From Opitutaceae bacterium (GTDB lineage: Bacteria > Verrucomicrobiota > Verrucomicrobiia > Opitutales > Opitutaceae): a stretch of 64,000 nt of DNA. Under the pieces are notes generated by a model. That model saw only the letters and a program-made list of their open reading frames with translations. It did no database searches and was not told where the DNA came from. The stretch lies in contig JAIXWF010000012.1 in NCBI GenBank assembly GCA_027482185.1, positions 290,025 to 354,024 on the forward strand. The letters run 5' to 3'. The position numbers were made by a program, and so were the translations under genes. Of the stretch, positions 14,969 to 24,200 are shown piece by piece; the first letter of the stretch is position 1; every line of letters begins with the position of its first letter.

Positions 14969-17900
14969 ATGTTTCACCTTCTGCCGCGGCTTGCCGGTGC
15001 CCTGTTGCTGGCATCTCCCGTCGCCCTTTCCGCCCAAACCTACACATGGTCCGGCCTGGCGGGTTTGCCGCCCCAATGGGGCACGACCAACGGCACCGGC
15101 TCCGCCGCCCGCTTCTTCGCCCCCGGCGGTCTGATCGGCTCCGTCGCCGGCAACTTCTACGTCGCCGACACGGGCAACTTCACGATCCGCGTGATTTCCT
15201 CGACGGGCGATGTCGGACTTCTGTCCGGCACCCCGGGCGTTCGCGGCGCCGCCGACGGCCCCGCCTCCGCCGCGCGCTTCAGCCTGCCGATGGGCATCAC
15301 CCTGACCCGCGGACTGCTCTTTGTCGCCGACGCCGGCAATCACGCGATCCGCCAAATCGGCGGCAACGGTGCCGTCGTCACCTTCGCCGGCCAACTCGCC
15401 CTTGCCGGCACCTCCGACGGCATGCGCAACGCCGCCCGTTTCAACAATCCCTACGGCATCACGGCCGACCAGGCGGGCAACCTCTACGTCGCCGACCGCG
15501 GCAACCACGCGATCCGCAAAATCAGCCCCGAGGGCGAGGTCACCACGCTCGCCGGCGAAATCGGCGTCCCCGGCACGTCCAACGGCAACGGCACCGCCGC
15601 GAGATTCAACAGCCCGAGCGCCGTCACCCTCGGCCCCGACGGTTCCCTCTACGTCGCCGACACCGGCAACCACTCCATCCGCCGGATCGCCGTGAACGGC
15701 ACCGTCTCCACCTATGCGGGCGTCCCGGGCAGCGCCGGCGCCGTCAACGGTGCCGCCGCCCTTTCCCGCTTCCGCTTTCCCCGCGGCGTCCTCGCCTTCA
15801 GCAACGGTTCCCTGCTGGTGGCGGATCAGGCCCACGCCATCCGTCTCATCACCGCCGACGGCATCGTGTCCACCTACGCCGGCCGCCTCGATGTGCAGGG
15901 CTCGCGCGACGGCCCGTACAGCGATGCCCGCTTCAATCTGCCCAACGCGATTTCGGCGTCGGAGGACGGCGCCGTCGTCGCCGACTCCGCCAACCACACG
16001 ATCCGCAAACTCAATTTCACCACGCGCGCCGTTTCCACGATCGCCGGCGGTCCCGGCAGTTTCGGCCGCCGCGACGGCCGCGGCACGGAAGCGCTCTTCA
16101 ACTACCCGAACGGCGTGGCGATCCATGCTTCGGGCGACCTGTACGTCGCGGATTCGCGCGGCAACACGATCCGCCGCATCTCCCCGGACGGCACCGTCGT
16201 GCAGATCGCCGGGGGCGCCGACGACAGCTACGTCGACGGCCCGGCCGGCACCGCCAGCCTCAACTACCCGTTCGGCATCGCCGTGGCGCCGGACCGCACG
16301 GTCTATTTCACCGAACAGCAGCGCCACACGGTCCGTGTGCTGCGGCCCGACGGCTCCGTCGCCACCCTCGCCGGCCGCGAAAATCTTCCGGGCGTCGGCA
16401 ACGGCACCGGCCAGGCCGCGCTGTTCAACCTGCCCTCCGGGGTCGCGCTCGACCGCGACGGCAACCTCTATGTCGCCGACACCGGCAACCATGTGATCCG
16501 CCGTCTCAACGTTTCCACCGGTGCCGTCACCAGTTTCGCGGGCTTCTTCGAGAATCCGGGTTCCGCCGACGGCAACGGCACCGCCGCCCGTTTCCGGTTC
16601 CCGCGCGGCGTCGCGATCGATGCCGAGGGCAACGTCTTGGTGGCCGATTCCAACAACCACACGATCCGCCGGATCTCGCCCGCCGGCGACGTGACGACGG
16701 TCGCCGGCGCCCCGGGCAGCCAGGGCACGGCCAACGGCAACGCCGGCACCGCCCGTTTCTCGTTTCCCTTCGGCATCGCGGTCGACCAAGCCGGGATCAT
16801 CTACGTTTCCGACACGGGCAACTTCACCATCCGCCGGATCGCCGGCGAGACCGTCGCCACCATCGGCGGCACGGCCGGAGCCTCCGGCTACCTCGACGGC
16901 ACGTTCTCGTTTTTCAACGATCCCACCGGCATCGCCGTCGACCGCGCCGGCATCATCTACGTGGCCGAAGCCAACAACAACGTCGTCCGGCGCGGCGAAT
17001 CCGTCACGGCCCCCGCCATTTCCGTCCAGCCGCAGGCCGTCGCCGCGACAAACGGCGGCACCGCCACGTTCACCGTCACCGCCGCCGGCGGCGACCTGTC
17101 CTACCAATGGCGCTTCCGCGGTCTGCCGATCATCGGCGCCAACACCGCCACCCTCACCTTGCCGAACGTCAACGAGAGCAGCGCGGGCGACTACTCCGTC
17201 GTCGTCACCAACTCCCTCGGCACCGTCACAAGCCGCAACGCCGCGCTCACGATCGTCGCGGCCTCCGATGCCGGCCGCATCGTGAATCTTTCGATCCTTA
17301 CCGGCCTCACGGAACCCGGCGACTCGTTCACCATGGGCTTCGTGGTCGGGGGCACCGGCACCGCCGGCGCCAAGCCGCTCGTCCTCCGCGCCGTCGGCCC
17401 CTCGCTCGGCGCCCTCGGTGTCGCCGATACCGTCGCCGACCCGCGGCTGGAGCTTTTCAGCGGCGCCACCGCCGCCGGCGGCAACGACAACTGGGGCGGC
17501 GGCGCCGAACTCGCGGCGGCCATGAACCGGGTCGGCGCCTTCGCCTATTCCGGCCCCGCGTCGCGCGACGCCGCGACCGCCGGTTCCTTCCCGCCCGGCA
17601 ACAACTCGATGAAGGTCTCCACGACCGACGCCGGCACCGGCACGGTGATCGCGGAAATCTACGACGCCACTCCGGCCGGCACGTTCGTCGCGACGACGCC
17701 GCGGCTCGTCAACGTCTCGGTCCTGAAACAGATCGGCCGCGGCCTCACCGCCGGTTTCGCGATCGGCGGCCTCGCCCCCAAAACCGTGCTGATCCGCGCC
17801 GTCGGCCCCACGCTCGGCGCGGCTCCCTTCGGCGTCGGCGGCGTGGTGGCCGACCCGCAATTGACGCTGTTTTCCGGGCAAACCTCCATCGGGACCAACG

Positions 17901-18085
17901 ACAACTGGGGCGGCGGCGCCGCCTTGCGCACCGCGTTTTCCCGCGTCGGCGCCTTCGATCTGCCTGCCGATTCGAAAGACGCCGCGCTGATCGCAACCCT
18001 CGCCCCCGGCAGCTACACGGTGCAGGTCGCGGGCGCCGGCGGCGCGGGCGGTATCGCGCTGGTTGAAATCTACGAAGTGCCGTGA
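14969..18085 (+). CDS. Exported 12-blade NHL-repeat protein with Ig-like domain and duplicated C-terminal module
   Basis: A 1038-residue protein from ATG 14969 (MFHLLPRLAGALLLASP, signal peptide). Twelve repeats of about 55 residues, each with a YVADTGNHxIRxI-type core (NFTIRVIS, NHAIRQIG, NHSIRRIA, NHTIRRIS and so on), fill residues about 30-680 and could form two six-bladed propellers. An Ig-like domain follows (AVAATNGGTATFTVTAAGG to AALTIV). Two copies of a 115-140-residue module with LVLRAVGPSLGAL or VLIRAVGPTLGAA and NDNWGGGA end the protein; this module is frequent in Opitutae surface proteins. No catalytic motif is seen; a binding or surface role is inferred. Confidence 0.8.
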   Translation: MFHLLPRLAGALLLASPVALSAQTYTWSGLAGLPPQWGTTNGTGSAARFFAPGGLIGSVAGNFYVADTGNFTIRVISSTGDVGLLSGTPGVRGAADGPASAARFSLPMGITLTRGLLFVADAGNHAIRQIGGNGAVVTFAGQLALAGTSDGMRNAARFNNPYGITADQAGNLYVADRGNHAIRKISPEGEVTTLAGEIGVPGTSNGNGTAARFNSPSAVTLGPDGSLYVADTGNHSIRRIAVNGTVSTYAGVPGSAGAVNGAAALSRFRFPRGVLAFSNGSLLVADQAHAIRLITADGIVSTYAGRLDVQGSRDGPYSDARFNLPNAISASEDGAVVADSANHTIRKLNFTTRAVSTIAGGPGSFGRRDGRGTEALFNYPNGVAIHASGDLYVADSRGNTIRRISPDGTVVQIAGGADDSYVDGPAGTASLNYPFGIAVAPDRTVYFTEQQRHTVRVLRPDGSVATLAGRENLPGVGNGTGQAALFNLPSGVALDRDGNLYVADTGNHVIRRLNVSTGAVTSFAGFFENPGSADGNGTAARFRFPRGVAIDAEGNVLVADSNNHTIRRISPAGDVTTVAGAPGSQGTANGNAGTARFSFPFGIAVDQAGIIYVSDTGNFTIRRIAGETVATIGGTAGASGYLDGTFSFFNDPTGIAVDRAGIIYVAEANNNVVRRGESVTAPAISVQPQAVAATNGGTATFTVTAAGGDLSYQWRFRGLPIIGANTATLTLPNVNESSAGDYSVVVTNSLGTVTSRNAALTIVAASDAGRIVNLSILTGLTEPGDSFTMGFVVGGTGTAGAKPLVLRAVGPSLGALGVADTVADPRLELFSGATAAGGNDNWGGGAELAAAMNRVGAFAYSGPASRDAATAGSFPPGNNSMKVSTTDAGTGTVIAEIYDATPAGTFVATTPRLVNVSVLKQIGRGLTAGFAIGGLAPKTVLIRAVGPTLGAAPFGVGGVVADPQLTLFSGQTSIGTNDNWGGGAALRTAFSRVGAFDLPADSKDAALIATLAPGSYTVQVAGAGGAGGIALVEIYEVP

Positions 18086-18115
18086 CCTCGCCTCCGGCCC
18101 CGGCGCCGGCGGCGT

Positions 18116-21100
18116 TTACTTCAAGGCTTCGATGAAGGTCAGCAAGTCGGCCATGTCCTGCACGGACATGCCGGCCTCGAGTCCTTCGGGCATCAGGCTC
18201 TTGCCGGCGGACTGGCTGCCTTTGACGTTGGCCCGCGGGATCGCGATTTCGGCCCCGCCCATGATCTTCAGCGTCAGGCTCGTCGCGTCGTCGCGGGCGA
18301 TCATGCCGGTGTAGGATTGGCCGTCTTTGGTCGTGACGTCGTAGGCCACATACTGCGGCGCGACTTCCTTGTGCGGCTCGAGGATCGCCGTCAGCAGGCC
18401 GTCGCGGCCGCGGGTTTTCACCGAAATGAGATCCGGGCCGAGCTCCATGCCCATGCCCTCCGCCTTGTGGCAAATCAGGCAGCGCGCCTGGTACTGCGCG
18501 CGGCCGCGCGCGGCATCGCCGTTCGCCGCCGCGGCCGGCTTGAATTTGGCCGCGACTTCCTCGCGCGAAGGCGGGATCACGCTCGCCAGCGCCTGTTTGG
18601 CCAACGTCGCGATCGCCGGCGTCCGGTGCCGCACCAGCGCCTGCACCTGCGACGGACTGAACAACGTCGCCGCCACCTTGCCCGCTTGCACCGCCTGCAA
18701 CAGCGCCGTCGTGCGATCCTCGCGCCCGAGCAACGCGGCCAAGGCCGCCGCCCGCGCGGGTTCGCCAAATCCGGCCCACGCCGCGAGCAACGCCGTCGTC
18801 ACTTCCGGCCGCGCGTGCGTTGCCAACGTGCGGACGGCCGCCGCCTGCACGTCCGCCGGTTGACCTGCGCCGAACGCGGCCGCCAAGGCCGCGCGGCTCT
18901 GCGCATACGCGGCCGTCGCCAAAACTTCGATCGCCGCCAGCCGCGCCGCCGCCGGCGCCGCCGCATCGGCCGCGGTCGTCGCCGCCCGCGCAAACACCGC
19001 CGCCAAGGTGCCGCCCGTGTCCGCCTGCTCGACGGAACTGCCCGCGCGCCGCAGGCCGTCGCCGAGCGCGCGCAACCACGCGGGACTCGCGCCCGGGCGG
19101 CCGACGAGCTCGAACACCGGCCGCAGCGCCTCGCCGCGCCGGCTGGCCGCGGCCGTTTCGATGAGTTTCGCGACAAAGTCCGCCGCCTTGCCCGCCGTCG
19201 CGGGATCGCGCGTCACGGCGGGAAAGACCACGGCGTTCAGCACCGCCGGCGGCGCCGACAGCAACGCCGCCGCGATCCACGTGTCGCCGGCATCGCGCAA
19301 CGCGAGCTTCACGAGCGCCGCCGCCAAGGGCGCCGGACCGCTGCCGTCCTGGGCGCTCAGGCCCGTGGGCAGGGAAAACGCCAACTGGAAACGGATCCGC
19401 GCGTCGGCGTCGTCCGCCAGCGCGGCCAACGCCGCGTGCAGCCGCGCCGAGGTTTTGCCCGCCGCGAGCAGTTTCTCCGCCGACACGATGCCGCGCTCGC
19501 GCACGCGCGGGTGCGCATCGCCGAGCGCCGCCAGCACCGCGGCTTCGTCGAGCGCACGCTGGCCGTCCAGCACGCCGAGTGCCTGGTGGCGGGCGACGGG
19601 CGACTTGGTCGTCGCAACCAATTTCGCCAGCAGCGCCGGCGCCGCCGGATCCTGGCGCTCATAGAGGAGGCGCGAAGCCGTATCGCGGTGCCAACCGTTC
19701 GGGTGCTCGAGCGTCGCGACCAAGTCCGCAGTCGGGGCGCGGCCGAGTGCGACTTGGTTCCGACGCGACCAACCCGGATGGTCCGGCACGATCCGGTAGA
19801 TGCGGCCGCGTTCGCGGCCGTTGTTCAGGTCGAGGTGCTTCTTGATCTCTTCGGGCAGGCTCCACGGATGCTCGATCACTTCGCGGTACATATCGCACAC
19901 GTGCAGCGTGCCGTCGGGTGCATTCGCGAAGTTGACGACGCGGACCCACGTGTCGCGGCTCGCCGCGAATTCCACGCCCTGCTCGTCCGCGGGGCGCCGG
20001 CCGACCAACGTCACGCCGTCGGCGGAAATCTGTTTGCGGTGCACCAATTGGCCGCCCGCGTCGCCGGTGAACGAATTGTTCACGAACTCCGGACCGTAGG
20101 CGTCGCCGCGGAAGATCATCGTGCCGGTCGCGCCGGTGAAGTAGCCGCTGACGCGCCCGCCGCCCTCGACGACGCCCTTGACCACGCCGCCGATGCGCCA
20201 ACGCGTGCGGATGATGCGCCAGGGTTCGTCAGGGCTGATGCGGAAGACCTCGGCGGCGCCGCCGTCGGCCGCGATGCTCTGGCGCGGACCGGGCAGATTG
20301 AAGAACGGGTTGCGGCCGGCATAGCGGTCGTCGAAGAGCCAATACTGCAGGTGGTCGGAATTGGAGCAACCGAACTTCCGGCCCCAGTCGTCGAAGCTCA
20401 TCCCGTATTGCGCGCCGCCCGCCTCGAAACCGAAGTCGTAGGTCTTCGGATCGAACCAGAAATCCCGCGCCGCCAATTCAGTTTCCGGCAGGTCCGGGCG
20501 CTTCGGCGAACGGATCTTGCCGCGGTTGCCGACGGAGCTCTGGACGTGGATGCGGTTGTCCTGCCCCCACTGGAAACTGTTCAGCATCGCCTGCACGTTG
20601 AGCCGCGCGAGGCCGCTGCCGAAGCCCGTGTACACCACTTCGCGGAACTCGGCGACGCCGTCGCCGTCGCGGTCCTCGAGACGCCAGATATCGGGCGTCG
20701 CGCCGACGAAGAGCCCGCCGTTGGCCCAGATCAGGCCCGTGGGCCAGGGCAGGTTGTCGGCGAACACCTTGCTCGTTTCATAGTAGCCGTCGCCGTCGCG
20801 GTCCTCGAGCACCGAGATCCGGCCGAGGTGCGGCTTATGGTCCCGCTCCTCGGAGTAATCGATCATCTCGCACACGAACATGCGGCCGTTCTCGTCGAAA
20901 CTGATCGCGATCGGATCGCGCACCTGCGGCTCGTGGGCGGCGAGCTGCAGTTTGAAGCCGCGCTTCACCTGCCACGTGCCGATCGCGTCCTTGGGCTCCA
21001 CCGGCGGATACTTGGGCAGATCCTTCGCCGGATCGACCGCGAGCGCGCCCTTCGATTCGCCGTAGGCCTGGGTGTAGGAATTGAGATGCTCGACCTTTTT

Positions 21101-21166
21101 CTCCGCCGCGAACGCCGCCGCCGCCAGTCCGCATCCCGCCGCGATGAGAGCCGTTTTGAAAGCCAT
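18116..21166 (-). CDS. PVC-type haem-binding CxxCH protein: beta-propeller, HEAT repeats, cytochrome c
   Basis: A 1016-residue exported protein; the start at ATG 21166 (MAFKTALIAAGCG) places a Sec signal ending at AAFA-AEKK. Residues about 65-470 form the PVC membrane-bound-dehydrogenase propeller (IAISFDENGRMFVCEM, GYYETSKVFADNLPWPTGL). About 470-870 is Ala/Leu-rich HEAT-like repeats, and one c-type haem site CLICH lies at about 895-899 with a downstream Met-containing ligand region. A C-terminal beta module (ATSLTLKIMGGAEIAIP) ends the protein. Such proteins are expected to oxidise sugars in the periplasm and pass electrons to the haem; the substrate is not known. The next gene upstream encodes a larger relative 55 bp away. 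Confidence 0.85.
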   Translation of the reverse strand: MAFKTALIAAGCGLAAAAFAAEKKVEHLNSYTQAYGESKGALAVDPAKDLPKYPPVEPKDAIGTWQVKRGFKLQLAAHEPQVRDPIAISFDENGRMFVCEMIDYSEERDHKPHLGRISVLEDRDGDGYYETSKVFADNLPWPTGLIWANGGLFVGATPDIWRLEDRDGDGVAEFREVVYTGFGSGLARLNVQAMLNSFQWGQDNRIHVQSSVGNRGKIRSPKRPDLPETELAARDFWFDPKTYDFGFEAGGAQYGMSFDDWGRKFGCSNSDHLQYWLFDDRYAGRNPFFNLPGPRQSIAADGGAAEVFRISPDEPWRIIRTRWRIGGVVKGVVEGGGRVSGYFTGATGTMIFRGDAYGPEFVNNSFTGDAGGQLVHRKQISADGVTLVGRRPADEQGVEFAASRDTWVRVVNFANAPDGTLHVCDMYREVIEHPWSLPEEIKKHLDLNNGRERGRIYRIVPDHPGWSRRNQVALGRAPTADLVATLEHPNGWHRDTASRLLYERQDPAAPALLAKLVATTKSPVARHQALGVLDGQRALDEAAVLAALGDAHPRVRERGIVSAEKLLAAGKTSARLHAALAALADDADARIRFQLAFSLPTGLSAQDGSGPAPLAAALVKLALRDAGDTWIAAALLSAPPAVLNAVVFPAVTRDPATAGKAADFVAKLIETAAASRRGEALRPVFELVGRPGASPAWLRALGDGLRRAGSSVEQADTGGTLAAVFARAATTAADAAAPAAARLAAIEVLATAAYAQSRAALAAAFGAGQPADVQAAAVRTLATHARPEVTTALLAAWAGFGEPARAAALAALLGREDRTTALLQAVQAGKVAATLFSPSQVQALVRHRTPAIATLAKQALASVIPPSREEVAAKFKPAAAANGDAARGRAQYQARCLICHKAEGMGMELGPDLISVKTRGRDGLLTAILEPHKEVAPQYVAYDVTTKDGQSYTGMIARDDATSLTLKIMGGAEIAIPRANVKGSQSAGKSLMPEGLEAGMSVQDMADLLTFIEALK

Positions 21167-21177
21167 GGCGGCAACTT

Positions 21178-21195
21178 GGTAACTCATCGGTTACC
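21178..21195. promoter_or_regulatory. Candidate operator GGTAAC-N6-GTTACC
   Basis: A perfect inverted repeat with six-base arms and a six-base spacer sits 12-29 bp upstream of the haem-protein start. A related site with the same spacing occurs at 25770-25787 upstream of the DUF1080 operon. This could be a binding site for a dimeric repressor such as LacI or GntR type; no regulator gene is visible nearby. Confidence 0.4.
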
Positions 21196-21221
21196 CGTCA
21201 ACTCCGCCGCGGCCGCGGCCC

Positions 21222-24200
21222 TCACGGCAGCGCGAACGCGACCTCGCCGGCCAGCCGCACCGCCGCCGGCAGCGGATCCGCCGGCAACTGGAGGACGATG
21301 GTGTTCGTCCCGGCGCGCACCTTGGCGGCGAACTCCGGGCCCGAGCGGACCTTCTCGCCGTTGACCCAAGCGGCGACGGCGGTACCGGCGAGGCGGAAGA
21401 CGGTTTCGCCGGCCTTGGCGGCCTCGAACTGCGTCGCCGCGAACAAGCCGCGGCTGTTGCCGCGGTTGGGATAGGCCGCCTCGATCAGGTCGCGGGAAAC
21501 GCTGCCGTTCACGAGCGAAACGACGGGCACCCACGACTCGAGCGTCGGGTCGCCCTGGATCACGCGTTCGACCCCGAGATGCTGGTTGGCGCTGACCACG
21601 AGATAGAGTTTCCACCCGCGGGCCACCCCGCCCTTGCCGGCGTCGTAATCGCCGGGTTTGCCGAGCTGGGACAGGAACTTGAAGAGATCGGCGCGTTCCT
21701 CGGGCACGAGGCCGTCGATCAGGCCGGCGGGCATCAGCGAGCCCACGCTCGCGCGGCGCGCAATCGACGCCGCGGGGATGGAGACTTCCTGGTTGGCCGC
21801 GTCGCGCAACAGCACCTCGGTGCCGGTCTCGCGCACGATCATGCCGTTCAATTCGCGGCCGTCCTTCGTCGCGATCATGACGGAGTGGTAGCCTTCCTTG
21901 ATCTTCGCGTTGGGGTACAGCAGCGACTCGACGAGGTAGTCCGAGGGCGCGCTGGCGCCGATGCTGGTGAGATCGGGCCCGAGCTTGCCGCCCGCACCGC
22001 CGATGGCGTGGCAGGCAACGCAGGCGAGTTCGGTGCGCCGGTAGATGCGTTCGCCGCGCGCCGCGTCGCCCTGCGCCAGCGCGTCGCGGGCGAGCTGCTG
22101 CAATTCGGCCGGCGACAGCTGCGTATCCGAAAGCGTGAGACCCGCCAATTTCACCAGCACGGGCACGAGGGCCTGGTGCTGCGTGCCTTCGCGCGCCGGA
22201 CGCAGACCCGCGCGGGCGACCTCCTTCGGCAGACCGGCGGCCGGCAAATCGGCCGCCAGCCGCGCGCTCACGCCGCGCACGCTGAGCAAAGCACGCCACA
22301 GCGCCTGCGCCGCGGCTTCGTCGGTCGTCGCCTGCAACACCGCCACAATCTCGGGCGCCGCCGTCGGCAATTCCAGCGCCGCCAGCACCACCACGGCCTC
22401 GCGCCGCGCCGCCGGCAGCGTTGCCGTGCGGGCCAATTGCTTCAGCGCCGCAATGGTCGGCGCGCCGCCGAGGTCGCGCAGCGCCGCGAACGCCGCGGTC
22501 CGCACCGCCGCCTTCGTGTCCGCCCCGCCGGCGAGTTCGAGCAACGCGGGCCGCACCGCCCCGAGTTTCCAGGCGCCGGCGACGCCGAGCGCCGCCAATT
22601 GGATCTTCTCGTCCGCCGACCGCAGCCACGGCGCGATGCCGGCCAGATCGCCGGTCGGCCGCGTCGCGCGCAGCCGGGCCGCCGCCGCCAGCGCCTCGAG
22701 CGCGCGGCCGACCACCGGCTCCGCCAGACCGCCCTTGAGCGCCGTATCGAGGAGCAACCGCAGTTCCGGCGGGCCGCCGGCCGCGCCGATCAATTCGATC
22801 CACGGGCCGCTGCCATCGCGGGCCAGGCCGCGCGCCGCCAGCAATTGCCCGAGCACCTCGCTCGCACGCGCCGGCTCGACCGCCTTCAGGGCAAACTCGA
22901 GCTGCTTCTCCCGGCCCTCCGTCTTCCATGCGCCCGATTTCACGGCCGCGATCCACGGATCGGTCAGTTCGTTGAGCGTGAGCCACACTGCGTAGTCGAG
23001 ATACACATCCATCGGACGCTCCAGCACGCCGAGGGCGAGTTCGGCGGCCCGCGCCGTGCCGAGGCGCCCGAGCGCGCGCACGGCCTCGAGCCGAACCCGC
23101 GGGTGCGGATCCGCCACGAGCCGCTCCAGCGCCGCTGCGGCGTCCGCGGGAGCAAGCGCGCGCACCGCCGCGGCGCGCACGCGGGCGTCCTTGGCGGCGA
23201 GCAATTCGGCGACCAGGCCGGCCGGCACGGCATTGAAAGTCTGATACAGCCAAAGGGCGTTGAGCCGGGCGCGTTCGTACGTGCGCGGCAGCGCTGCGAA
23301 CCAGCGGTCCAGTTCCGGCCGCACGGCCGCCGCCCCGCGTTCGGTCAGGAGGCGGCGCGACTGTTCGGCGACATAGCCTGCCGGCGAGAGCACGCCCTGC
23401 AGGAGTTCGGCGGTCGTCCGCGCGGCCAGATCCGTGCGGGGCGCCGCTCTTTTTCCGACCGGCGCGATGCGCCAGATGCGGCCGTGGGCCTTGTCGCGGC
23501 GCGGATCGCGGAAATCGACCTCGCCGTGCTGGATGATCGGGTTGCTCCAGTCCGCGATGTAGAGCGCGCCGTCGGGCCCCATGCGCAGGTCGATCGGGCG
23601 GAACGTCGACGTCGTCGTGCGGATGATGTCCGGCATTTCCTTGGTCACGTAGCCGGAGCCCTGCTCGGTGATCTTGAATCGCACGATACGGTGCGCGCGG
23701 AAATCCGCCGTCACCATGTCGCCCTGCCAATCGGCGGGAAACAACGGGCTGCGCACGATCTCGAGGCCGCAGAATTTCGGATACGTGCCCGGGCTCACGC
23801 TCTCGAGTTGGCGGCGCGCCGGCGCGAGGGTGCGGAAGGTCGCGCCGAGGACGCCCCAGTTGATGCCCTGGAAGCCGGCGCCGTCGGTCATGAACGACTG
23901 GCCGTAGTCGTCGAACTGGTGGCCCCAGCCGTTGATCAGGCCGCGGAACAGGATCTCCATCCGCTGGTCGCGCGGGTCGAAACGGAAAATGCCGCCCGCC
24001 TTGAGCCGAACCACGCCGTGGGGCGTCTCCGTATCCGTGCGCGTGTACACGGACTGGTTGAAATTCAGCCGGCCGTCCGGGCCCCAGCGCAACGTGTGCA
24101 GGTTGTGGTGCGTGTCCTCGGTGCCGAAGCCGCTCAGCACCGTCGTGCGCAGGTCGGATTTCCCATCGCCGTCCGTGTCCTTGAAATGGATGAGCTCCGT

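Noticed and set aside
14945-17881. 978-residue minus-strand ORF
   Set aside because: Gly/Asp/Val-rich antisense of the NHL-repeat gene; its internal periodicity mirrors the blades.
18317-21364. 1015-residue plus-strand ORF
   Set aside because: Antisense of the haem-protein gene; Arg-rich, no recognisable fold.
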